A stretch of DNA of 64,000 bases, from the NCBI RefSeq assembly GCF_025567095.1, contig NZ_JAOQJH010000018.1; one strand, given 5' to 3'. How positions within the stretch are numbered: the stretch's first letter is position 1; the number at the start of each line of letters is the position of its first letter. The translations under genes were made by a program, and so were the position numbers. Below the pieces are notes generated by a model, which was not told the DNA's origin, did no database searches, and saw only the letters and a list, made by a program, of their open reading frames with translations. Below are positions 1 through 6,557 of this stretch, piece by piece. Source of the DNA: Anthropogastromicrobium aceti. GTDB lineage: Bacteria; Bacillota; Clostridia; Lachnospirales; Lachnospiraceae.

Positions 1-132
1 GTAGTACACGACGTATGAAATCCCATCAGCATAAATCCTGAACACAGTGGCTATATTTCAGTCTATAGGGCTGGATGACGCTGCCAGAATCTAAGGAATT
101 CCACGGTTTTAACCGTGGGAGTATGTCAAAAA
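1..132 (+). mobile_element. Possible right-end remnant of an IS605/TnpB-type element
   Basis: No gene is visible here. Positions 101-118 form a tight palindrome (CCACGG, short T/A loop, CCGTGG) followed by GAGTATGTCAA. A short hairpin with a few fixed bases after it is how IS200/IS605 right ends, which also carry the omega-RNA scaffold, usually look. The hairpin lacks a following T-run, so it is not a good terminator. From memory the stretch GACGCTGCCAGAATCTAAGG just before it also resembles right ends of this group in Lachnospiraceae. No transposase lies inside the window, and the element body, if real, lies off the left edge. Confidence 0.35.
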
Positions 133-191
133 AATATTTTGTAACAGGTATGGTAATTGGCGCTGTAAAAGAGTAAAATAATAATACTACA

Positions 192-269
192 ACAATGCCG
201 GAGTGCAGGAAGATTCTGTGGCTGTAAAAAGCCATGCAAGTGAAGCAATTTTCTGCTCGCTGGCATTGT
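192..269 (+). promoter_or_regulatory. Structured 5' leader of the alpha-galactosidase gene
   Basis: ACAATGCC (192-199) pairs perfectly with GGCATTGT (262-269). Inside, GCAG (205-208) can pair with CTGC (253-256), and TGGCT (219-223) with AGCCA (230-234) around a six-base loop. The structure ends just before the ribosome binding site GAGAGGAGAG and the ATG at 292, so it could act on translation. It matches no riboswitch class I know, and function is inference only. Confidence 0.3.
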
Positions 270-291
270 GTGATGAGAGAGGAGAGAAACT

Positions 292-2487
292 ATGGCAATT
301 CAAATTAGCCCAAATGGTCGACTGATGACCATTCAGACAAATGATTCCAGTTATCAGATGCTTGCTGATAAAAATGGAGTGCTTCTTCATTTATATTATG
401 GAAGCAGTATTGGTGCAGAGGACTTATCTGATCTTATTGTTAGAAGTGATGTTGGTTTTTCTGGAAATCCAGAGGAAGCAGGACTGGACCGCACATATTC
501 ACTTGATACACTGCCGCAGGAGGTTGCTTCTAGTGGTGTAGGTGATTTTAGGGATGATTCTGTTCGTCTGGCACATCCAGATGGCAGCTGTGCAGCCGAT
601 TTTCGTTTTGAGAGCTGTGAGGTCGTATCCGGTGCATATTCGATTCCGGGTATGCCAGCACTGTATGACACAGATAAAAAGAACAGTGAAACGCTGATCA
701 TTAAGATGAAGGAAAAGGCGTCAGGAGCAATTCTTCATTTATATTATGGTGTTTGGGAAGAGGAAAATGTAATTACAAGAACGGCAAGTTTGACTAATGC
801 AGGTAAGGAGCCGATCTATATTGAGAAGTTTTTGTCATGCAGTATGGATATGATGGATCGCGATTTGGACCTTATCAGCTTCACAGGCCGTCATGCGATG
901 GAGCGCACAATGGAGCGCACACCAGTTACGCATATTAAGACAGAGTTTGGAAGTATTAGAGGAACATCCAGTCATCACTATAATCCGGCAATGATTCTTT
1001 GTGACCGTCATGCAACAGAGGATGCAGGAGACTGCTTCGGTTTATGTCTTGCTTACAGCGGAAGTTTTACAGCAATGGCACAGAAGGATCAAAGAGATCA
1101 GATTCGTGTTCAGATGGGTATTAATCCGTATCAGTTTCGCTGGTGCTTAACAGAGGGAGAGACATTCTTTGCACCACAGGTAATTCTTTCATTCTCTAAT
1201 CAGGGATTTAGCAAATTGTCACACCAGTATCATGATATATTACATGAGCATATGTGCAGAGGTCGTTATAAGCATGAGCGCCGTCCAGTTTTGATTAATA
1301 ACTGGGAGGCAACATATTTTGATTTCAATGAAGAGAAGATTGAAAAGATTGCGGCGCAGGCTGGAGAGCTTGGCATTGAGATGATGGTGCTTGATGATGG
1401 TTGGTTTGGAAAGCGTGATGATGACAACAGTGGCCTTGGTGACTGGTTTGTCAATGAAAAAAAGATTCGCGGAGGTCTGCCAAAGCTTTCAGAGAAGATC
1501 CATGAAAAGGGTATGAAATTTGGTCTTTGGTTTGAGCCAGAGATGATCTCAGAGGACAGTGATCTTTACCGTGCTCATCCAGACTGGGCAATCACAATTC
1601 CAGGACGTGTGCCAAATCATTCCCGCAATCAGCTTGTGCTTGATATGACAAGAAGTGATGTGCGCGACTATCTGATGGCTCGTTTTGAAGAAATTCTTGG
1701 AAACACTAAGATCGAGTATGTAAAGTGGGATATGAACCGCAGTATCTGCGATATGTACAGCCATATTTACAAAGGTGAGCAGTCAGGCGAATGCTATCAC
1801 CGCTATATACTTGGCGTTTATGATTTGCTGGAGCGTTTTGTACAGCGTTTTCCTGAGATTCTGCTTGAGGGCTGCAGCGGTGGTGGCGGACGTTTCGATG
1901 CCGGAATGCTGTACTATTCGCCACAGATTTGGTGCAGTGACAATACAGATGCTATGAACCGTCTTGATATCCAGTATGGAACATCATTCTTCTATCCGAT
2001 CAGTTCAGTTGGTGCACATGTATCTGCATGCCCAAATCACCAGACAGGACGAAGCGTACCGCTTTCTACAAGAGCTGATGTGGCACTTGCCGGAAGTTTT
2101 GGTTATGAGCTTGATCTTCGTCTTCTTTCAGATGAGGAAAAGGCACAAGTAAAAGAGCAGATCAAAGAGTTCTACGACTACTATGACTTGACGCACGAGG
2201 GAGATTATTACCGTCTTACAGAGCGTGATAATACAAGCTTTACTGCGTGGGAATTTGTTGCAAAGAATAAAGAACGCGCACTTGTAGAGGTAGTAAAAAA
2301 GGATGCATGGGGCAATCCGCTTCCTGTTCATGTTGCAATCAAGGGACTCGAAGACAATTCAATGTATGTTTGCAGTTTAAATGGAATAAAGCGCAGCGGA
2401 AAGACCTGGAATCATGCAGGCATAACACTTCCGAAGTTTTTGAGTGCAGGCGAGAGTATGAAATTTACATTCATGAAGGTGGAGTAA
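292..2487 (+). CDS. Alpha-galactosidase, GH36 family
   Basis: Hydrolyses terminal alpha-1,6-galactose from raffinose-family sugars and galactomannan fragments, probably in the cytoplasm because there is no signal peptide. At 731 residues it has the usual length for bacterial GH36. An N-terminal beta-sandwich leads into a (beta/alpha)8 barrel containing MVLDDGWFG near 365, the nucleophile Asp in KWDMNR near 480 and the acid/base Asp in CSDNTDA near 550; the C-terminal beta domain ends at 731. The spacing of the two Asp residues matches characterised GH36 enzymes. GAGAGGAGAG precedes the ATG. It stands alone, without a linked transporter in the window, and follows a structured leader. The family assignment is firm; the exact natural substrate is not shown. 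Confidence 0.95.
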   Translation: MAIQISPNGRLMTIQTNDSSYQMLADKNGVLLHLYYGSSIGAEDLSDLIVRSDVGFSGNPEEAGLDRTYSLDTLPQEVASSGVGDFRDDSVRLAHPDGSCAADFRFESCEVVSGAYSIPGMPALYDTDKKNSETLIIKMKEKASGAILHLYYGVWEEENVITRTASLTNAGKEPIYIEKFLSCSMDMMDRDLDLISFTGRHAMERTMERTPVTHIKTEFGSIRGTSSHHYNPAMILCDRHATEDAGDCFGLCLAYSGSFTAMAQKDQRDQIRVQMGINPYQFRWCLTEGETFFAPQVILSFSNQGFSKLSHQYHDILHEHMCRGRYKHERRPVLINNWEATYFDFNEEKIEKIAAQAGELGIEMMVLDDGWFGKRDDDNSGLGDWFVNEKKIRGGLPKLSEKIHEKGMKFGLWFEPEMISEDSDLYRAHPDWAITIPGRVPNHSRNQLVLDMTRSDVRDYLMARFEEILGNTKIEYVKWDMNRSICDMYSHIYKGEQSGECYHRYILGVYDLLERFVQRFPEILLEGCSGGGGRFDAGMLYYSPQIWCSDNTDAMNRLDIQYGTSFFYPISSVGAHVSACPNHQTGRSVPLSTRADVALAGSFGYELDLRLLSDEEKAQVKEQIKEFYDYYDLTHEGDYYRLTERDNTSFTAWEFVAKNKERALVEVVKKDAWGNPLPVHVAIKGLEDNSMYVCSLNGIKRSGKTWNHAGITLPKFLSAGESMKFTFMKVE

Positions 2488-2494
2488 ACGAGCT

Positions 2495-2685
2495 ATTGTT
2501 TTGTTCACGGGTCGTAACATAGATAAGCGGTGAGACGAGTTACTTTTACGAGACCAAACGTTGTAGCGGGACTTTCAAAACAAAGCATGATAATAGGTGG
2601 TGTAACAGGTACCCGCGAAAAAGAGAGGTCGACAAAACAATCATCGAACAGCTTTCGTAAAACTTCCCCCGTGAACTCTAAAAAT
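2495..2685 (+). ncRNA. Compact structured non-coding RNA, possibly raiA-motif
   Basis: This stretch has no credible reading frame but many nested complementary segments: GTTCACGGG (2503-2511) with CCCGTGAAC (2668-2676) closes the whole; TCGTAA (2512-2517) with TTACGA (2546-2551), or alternatively GTAAC (2514-2518) with GTTAC (2539-2543); GACC (2552-2555) with GGTC (2627-2630) encloses GCGGG (2566-2570) with CCCGC (2612-2616). ATGAT (2587-2591) with ATCAT (2640-2644) crosses these, giving a pseudoknot. The composition differs from the AT-rich flanks. The length (about 175-190 nt), pseudoknotted compact fold and host group recall the raiA-motif RNA of Firmicutes; this identity is from memory. 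It starts directly after the alpha-galactosidase stop and ends before the tRNA-Cys promoter. Confidence 0.6.
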
Positions 2686-2714
2686 AAAAAAATGATATTT
2701 TTGAAAAAAAACAC

Positions 2715-2743
2715 TTGACTAAATCGCAAAAGTATTCTATACT
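2715..2743 (+). promoter_or_regulatory. Vegetative promoter of tRNA-Cys
   Basis: TTGACT (2715-2720) and TATACT (2738-2743) are separated by 17 bp, a near-consensus sigma-A promoter placed 12 bp before the tRNA. Confidence 0.85.
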
Positions 2744-2754
2744 ATAGAAGTCAC

Positions 2755-2825
2755 GGCGATATAGCCAAGTGGTAAGGCGCGGGTCTGCAACACCCTTACC
2801 GCCGGTTCAAATCCGGCTGTCGCCT
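2755..2825 (+). tRNA. tRNA-Cys (anticodon GCA)
   Basis: The acceptor stem GGCGATA pairs with TGTCGCC (one G-U). The D arm is GCC/GGC around AAGTGGTAA. The anticodon stem GGGT/ACCC presents CTGCAAC, giving anticodon GCA. The T arm CCGG/CCGG holds TTCAAAT. The gene is 71 bases with no CCA encoded and a short variable loop. It is a single-gene unit with its own promoter and terminator. Confidence 0.95.
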
Positions 2826-2830
2826 GTTAA

Positions 2831-2861
2831 GAGCTCTGAGAAATTCTCAGAGCTCTTTTTT
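2831..2861 (+). terminator. Rho-independent terminator of tRNA-Cys
   Basis: GAGCTCTGAG (2831-2840) and CTCAGAGCTC (2846-2855) form a perfect 10-bp stem with a five-base loop, followed by six T. Confidence 0.9.
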
Positions 2862-2896
2862 GCGTGAAATAAAAAAACGTGTTTTTCAGAAAACAC

Positions 2897-2945
2897 TTGA
2901 CAGATCAATATGAACGGCGTATACTTTTAACATGAACAGCGTTCA
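2897..2945 (+). promoter_or_regulatory. Promoter with palindromic operator of the TetR gene
   Basis: TTGACA (2897-2902) and TATACT (2920-2925), 17 bp apart, form a sigma-A promoter. TGAAC-AGC-GTTCA (2933-2945) is a perfect palindrome just downstream of the -10, and a further half site TGAAC (2911-2915) lies in the spacer. The same TGAAC/GTTCA core occurs before the next gene (3620-3632), which points to autoregulation by the TetR protein. Confidence 0.75.
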
Positions 2946-2989
2946 TTACAAAATATAGTTTTGCAAATAAGTTTTAGGGGGGCGACATT

Positions 2990-3547
2990 GTGAATCATCT
3001 TGCTACTTCAAAAGAAGAGATATTAGCTGCCAGCCGCGAACTGATCATGGAAAATGGATGGGCTGCAGTCAGTATTCGATCAGTTGCATCTAAGTGCTGT
3101 GTTTCAGCAGGTACAATTTATAACTATTACGATTCAAAAGCAGACTTGCTAGGCGCGACAATAGAGAGTGTCTGGTATGAAATCTTTTTTCATCCTGAAG
3201 ATGAGCATGTCTTTTGTGATGTTGCAGGTTGTATCTCATGGATCTATGAGCGGCTAGAGTATGGCAATCAGAAATTTCCAGGCTTCTTTTCACTGCATTC
3301 GCTAGGCTTTATGAGAGATGAGAAGGCAGATGGTAAAAAGCGAATGATGCAGACATGGGGTCATATTCGCAGCGGATTATGTGAGGTATTAAAGAAAGAT
3401 CCGAAAGTCAGACCTGGTGTATTTGACCAGCAATTTACGGAAAAGCAGTTTGCAGAGATTCTTTTTTCCTTAATGCTGATGGCGATGATACGTCAGGATT
3501 ACGATCCTACCTCTGTATTGATGTTAATCAATAAAACAATATATTGA
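2990..3547 (+). CDS. TetR/AcrR family transcriptional regulator
   Basis: A predicted DNA-binding repressor of 185 residues. The N-terminal helix-turn-helix covers roughly residues 6-56, with the conserved recognition segment VSAGTIYNYYDSKADLL. The remaining two thirds is the variable helical ligand domain, with no recognisable ligand. The GTG start at 2990 follows AGGGGGG. The palindrome in its own promoter and the matching palindrome before the downstream membrane protein suggest that these two genes form its regulon. The inducer is unknown. Confidence 0.9.
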   Translation: MNHLATSKEEILAASRELIMENGWAAVSIRSVASKCCVSAGTIYNYYDSKADLLGATIESVWYEIFFHPEDEHVFCDVAGCISWIYERLEYGNQKFPGFFSLHSLGFMRDEKADGKKRMMQTWGHIRSGLCEVLKKDPKVRPGVFDQQFTEKQFAEILFSLMLMAMIRQDYDPTSVLMLINKTIY

Positions 3548-3581
3548 TACCAGAGTCAAAAGGTCAAAATATATTAAAACC

Positions 3582-3603
3582 TTCCCACATTTTCATGTGG
3601 GAA
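3582..3603 (+). terminator. Hairpin after the TetR gene
   Basis: TTCCCACAT (3582-3590), loop TTTC, ATGTGGGAA (3595-3603) form a 9-bp stem. The T-run after it is weak (AAGTTT), so termination may be partial. Confidence 0.5.
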
Positions 3604-3619
3604 AAGTTTAAAACTAAAA

Positions 3620-3632
3620 TGAACAATGTTCA
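3620..3632 (+). promoter_or_regulatory. TetR operator before the membrane protein gene
   Basis: TGAACA-A-TGTTCA is a perfect palindrome 40 bp before the ATG at 3672 and shares the TGAAC/GTTCA arms with the operator at 2933-2945. It is inferred to be bound by the neighbouring TetR protein. Confidence 0.65.
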
Positions 3633-3671
3633 AAATGATTGAAATTAAACTTAGAAGAAAGGACAATTATT

Positions 3672-4337
3672 ATGCAGGCAGTTGTAGAAACAGTATTTGA
3701 TAGCGTATATCTTATTTCAGTTATCACAATCGGAATTTTGATGATTAGAAAAAGCAAAGGAAATCATCAGTTTACTATGTTTGGAATCATGGCAGTTCTT
3801 TTAGGAAGTGGTGATGCCTTCCACCTGGTTCCGCGTGCACTGGCTCTTTGTACGACAGGTCTTGAGAATTTTACAGTAGCACTTGGCTTAGGTAAGTGGA
3901 TTACCTCAGTTACGATGACAATCTTTTATGTTGTGCTTTATCATGTCTGGAGAGAGCGTTATCATGTAATAGGACGAAAGATAACAACAGTAGCAATTTA
4001 TGGTTTAGCAGGAATTCGTATTCTTTTGTGTATGATGCCGCAGAATGCTTGGCTTAGTGCATCAGCACCGCTTTCCTGGGGGATCTACCGTAATATTCCG
4101 TTTGCACTGATGGGCATTTTAATTATCGTTTTATTCTATCAGAGCGCAAAGAAAAATAATGATAAGGCATTTCGTTGGATGTGGCTTACAATTGTACTGA
4201 GCTTTGCATTCTACATTCCAGTTGTGCTGTGGGCAGATGTCGTTCCAATGATTGGTATGCTTATGATTCCAAAAACATGTGCATATGTTTGGACAGTACT
4301 GATTGGATACAAAGCAATGAGAAAAGAGGTTGCGTAA
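3672..4337 (+). CDS. Multi-spanning membrane protein of unknown function
   Basis: A 221-residue hydrophobic protein with about seven predicted membrane segments and short loops. Notable are a GSGDAFHLVPR stretch at the end of the second hydrophobic segment and a basic C-terminal tail. I do not recognise a characterised family. The start at 3672 is chosen because AGAAAGGA precedes it at good spacing; an upstream in-frame ATG at 3639 has no ribosome binding site. Its operator and position tie it to the TetR regulator, so a role in response to, or transport of, the regulator's ligand is possible but unproven. Confidence 0.8.
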   Translation: MQAVVETVFDSVYLISVITIGILMIRKSKGNHQFTMFGIMAVLLGSGDAFHLVPRALALCTTGLENFTVALGLGKWITSVTMTIFYVVLYHVWRERYHVIGRKITTVAIYGLAGIRILLCMMPQNAWLSASAPLSWGIYRNIPFALMGILIIVLFYQSAKKNNDKAFRWMWLTIVLSFAFYIPVVLWADVVPMIGMLMIPKTCAYVWTVLIGYKAMRKEVA

Positions 4338-4343
4338 TATTTA

Positions 4344-4388
4344 AAAATATGGCTGGACGTATCTAGGGGTACGTTCAGCCATATTTTT
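4344..4388. terminator. Bidirectional terminator between convergent genes
   Basis: AAATATGGCTG plus ACGT (4346-4360) pair with ACGTTCAGCCATATTT (4371-4386), followed by T. A-runs on the left arm and T-runs on the right suit both the membrane protein gene (+) and the SIS gene (-), which end on either side. Confidence 0.8.
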
Positions 4389-4390
4389 TG

Positions 4391-5386
4391 TTAGTATTCT
4401 AAGCAGCGATAGTAGCGGCGAATCTCCATTGGGTGGCAATTGATAGCTTCAAGATGTACATCAATTCTATTTGTGACGGCATGCGTTACAAGATGAGAAA
4501 TAAAACCGCGATACTGCGGCTTAATTCCAATCAGCGGATAATCGGCTGCATCAATAATCGTGTAGTTTGCACAGATCTTCGGAAGGAAAGCAGCTACTCG
4601 AAGAGACAATGGACGGCTGGCATCTTCGCTGATAAAGAGTGTGACAGGAGTGTCTCGAGAAATGATTTCAAGTGTTCCATGGAAAAATTCACCGGAAGAT
4701 ACAGTCTTAGTTGCCATCCAGTGCATCTCCTCCCAATAGCACATGCCATAGGAATAGGTGGAACCCCACTGGTTTCCAGCACCGACAAAATAGTGGAGAG
4801 TATCGTTACAGTGCTTTTTTGCAAATTCTTGTGCAAAGGAATCCAAAGATTGCTCAACAGAGATCAAAGCATCTGCGAGATAACAGTCAAAATTTTCATA
4901 GCAGTCATCATAACAGTCAAATTCATGACGAAGAAAGAGAATGCGGTCAGCAGCCATAAAGAGTTTTAGCTGTTCATTTTGCGGATATGAGATGCATAGC
5001 TCACATAACTCGCGCAGATGAGGATTTGGATTGTCAAGGAAAGCAAGAATAGTGGCATGTGCTGCATGTGCTTTTTCAACGGCTTTAACTATTTCAGGTG
5101 TACTGCCAGTCACAGATGAATAAATAAGAAGTGTACCATCCATGATACGTCGATTGCCAGTTGTTATATATTCAGCTGCATTTTCGGCGAATACTTCCAT
5201 TGACGTAAATTCTTTCATATGAGAAACTGTCTGCATGGCAGATGCGTATGTACCGCCAATTCCTAGAAAACATATGTTTGTAATACCTTTTTCAAAGATG
5301 GCATCCAGAAATGGATTGATTTGATGGCGCAGAGCGAGTGCACCGTTTACAGATTGACGTAACGATTCTTCTTGAAACTTTAGCAT
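4391..5386 (-). CDS. SIS-domain sugar-phosphate deglycase (FrlB-like, second copy)
   Basis: A 331-residue protein with two SIS (sugar isomerase) domains, related to fructosamine-6-phosphate deglycases and glutamine-fructose-6-phosphate transaminase isomerase domains. The first domain has FLGIGGTYASAMQ (about 42-54) and the phosphate-binding YSSVTGSTPEIV; the second has YFVGAGNQWGS and SSGEFFHGTLEI, the latter carrying the family catalytic Glu and His region. The start at 5386 is preceded by GGAGGG; an upstream in-frame ATG at 5461 lies inside the terminator. It follows the GntR gene on the same strand but has its own operator. It may act on an Amadori or Heyns product differing from that of the copy at 6558. 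Confidence 0.85.
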   Translation of the reverse strand: MLKFQEESLRQSVNGALALRHQINPFLDAIFEKGITNICFLGIGGTYASAMQTVSHMKEFTSMEVFAENAAEYITTGNRRIMDGTLLIYSSVTGSTPEIVKAVEKAHAAHATILAFLDNPNPHLRELCELCISYPQNEQLKLFMAADRILFLRHEFDCYDDCYENFDCYLADALISVEQSLDSFAQEFAKKHCNDTLHYFVGAGNQWGSTYSYGMCYWEEMHWMATKTVSSGEFFHGTLEIISRDTPVTLFISEDASRPLSLRVAAFLPKICANYTIIDAADYPLIGIKPQYRGFISHLVTHAVTNRIDVHLEAINCHPMEIRRYYRCLEY

Positions 5387-5417
5387 AAAATCCCTCCATA
5401 TACAATTATTTGATAAA

Positions 5418-5444
5418 ACATTATATAATGTAATATTATAACAT
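5418..5444 (-). promoter_or_regulatory. Putative FrlR-type operator before the second deglycase
   Basis: ACATTATATAATGT (5418-5431) is a perfect palindrome, followed by AATATTATAAC. It aligns with ACGTTATATAACGT at 6485-6498 and ACGTTATAAGATGT at 6304-6317. A TATAAT on the minus strand overlaps it. Confidence 0.7.
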
Positions 5445-5454
5445 ATAATAATAA

Positions 5455-5499
5455 AAGGCAAGAAAAAATTGCAGTTTTCTGCAACTTTTTTCCTGCCTT
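5455..5499 (-). terminator. Terminator of the GntR regulator gene
   Basis: Read on the minus strand, AAGGCAGG then AAAAAAGTTGCAG pairs with CTGCAATTTTTTC then TTGCCTT, a long stem with a four-base loop, then TTATT. It separates the regulator from the deglycase downstream. Confidence 0.85.
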
Positions 5500-5511
5500 G
5501 TAAATAAAATA

Positions 5512-6270
5512 TTAATTATTTATATTAGAGATAAACTGTGTGTTTAAATTTTGTGTGCGTATGGTATAGGAGATTCGATCACCGCGCACAAGAGAGCGTG
5601 AATAATGGATCGGTGTGCCGTCAACTGCAAAACACGTTTTTTGTAAAAGAAAAAGAGGATCGCCAGCCTGACAATGAAGGATGGATGCCTGCTCAGCATT
5701 TGCAATGCGGACAGCAATCTCACATACAGATTCACCGCGAGATACGTTATAGTAGTTAGTGAGCAGTTCATAGAAAGAAATATCACCTGTTATGCGGTCA
5801 AGAAAATCTGGATAAGTTAAAGAAGAAATATAAATTTCATCTAAGGCAAGCGGTGAATCATCCTCAAAAATTAGACGCTGCACGTAACAAACTGGTTCAT
5901 TAGGCTGAAGAGAAAGCGTTTCACATAAAAAATCATCAGAAGGCTGTAGCTCTTTTTTTAATAGAAGATGATGTGATTTATGTCCGATTGCAGACAAATA
6001 ATTTGTAAAGCCAGACTGTTCCTTTAGATCAATGCTTCTTGAAGGGGTGGAAACAAACGTACCTTTTCCACGATGCTTTTCAAGGATATGCTGATCTGTT
6101 AGCTGTTGGATGGCCTTGCGGACAGTAATGCGGCTTACCTGATACTGTTCACACAATTTTTCTTCACTGGGAAGACGATCCCCTGGAAGATATTTTTTTT
6201 CTCTCAAAGCCTGACGTATCTCAGCTTCAAGCTGTATATAAAGTGGTTTAAGACTATTTGTGTCTAACAT
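5512..6270 (-). CDS. frlR: GntR family regulator with UTRA domain (FrlR-like)
   Basis: A predicted sugar-phosphate-responsive repressor of 252 residues. Residues 1-70 form the GntR winged helix (KPLYIQLEAEIRQAL, then LCEQYQVSRITVRKAIQ). Residues about 85-245 form a UTRA effector domain, the type used by FrlR, PhnF and TreR. It is divergent from the frlB-frlD-opp operon and upstream of the second deglycase, and matching palindromes precede all three transcription units. The effector is probably a phosphorylated Amadori compound, by analogy with Bacillus FrlR. AGGGGG precedes the ATG. Confidence 0.85.
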   Translation of the reverse strand: MLDTNSLKPLYIQLEAEIRQALREKKYLPGDRLPSEEKLCEQYQVSRITVRKAIQQLTDQHILEKHRGKGTFVSTPSRSIDLKEQSGFTNYLSAIGHKSHHLLLKKELQPSDDFLCETLSLQPNEPVCYVQRLIFEDDSPLALDEIYISSLTYPDFLDRITGDISFYELLTNYYNVSRGESVCEIAVRIANAEQASILHCQAGDPLFLLQKTCFAVDGTPIHYSRSLVRGDRISYTIRTQNLNTQFISNINN

Positions 6271-6303
6271 AAAAACCCCCTGATATTTATTATTAAGATA
6301 AAG

Positions 6304-6321
6304 ACGTTATAAGATGTTATA
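6304..6321 (-). promoter_or_regulatory. Putative FrlR operator in its own upstream region
   Basis: ACGTTATAAGATGTTATA is an imperfect copy of the palindrome at 6485-6498, about 35 bp upstream of the GntR start codon. It suggests autoregulation. Confidence 0.6.
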
Positions 6322-6447
6322 TTACATGTATCAAAATTGAGTATATTAAAAAAAGAGAGAAAAGTCAAGGTTGGTGCACTTAAAATCATGGCTCTGAAAA
6401 GGTATAAAAAAATTTATTACTTTAATGTGCTAATTGAAAAAAACTAC

Positions 6448-6499
6448 TTGACAAATGGGTAAAATAGGTATAATATAATACAAAACGTTATATAACGTT
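6448..6499 (+). promoter_or_regulatory. Promoter and operator of the frlB-frlD-opp operon
   Basis: TTGACA (6448-6453) is followed by overlapping -10 candidates TATAAT at 6469-6474 (15-bp spacer) and 6474-6479 (20-bp spacer). AACGTTATATAACGTT (6484-6499) is a perfect 16-bp palindrome just downstream, where a bound repressor would block initiation. Confidence 0.75.
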
Positions 6500-6557
6500 A
6501 TAATACAAATGGCTACCGTGTTATATGAAGCCAGAATACAAATATGGAGGGTTACAC

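Noticed and set aside
2530..2718. Possible 62-residue protein in the region before tRNA-Cys
   Set aside because: It lies within the structured RNA candidate, has no ribosome binding site and no recognisable pattern.
4433..4969. Plus-strand frame of 178 residues opposite the SIS deglycase
   Set aside because: Antisense shadow of a well-supported gene, without recognisable family pattern.
6525..6557. Upstream start for the frlB gene
   Set aside because: No ribosome binding site; the ATG at 6558 has GGAGGG at proper distance.
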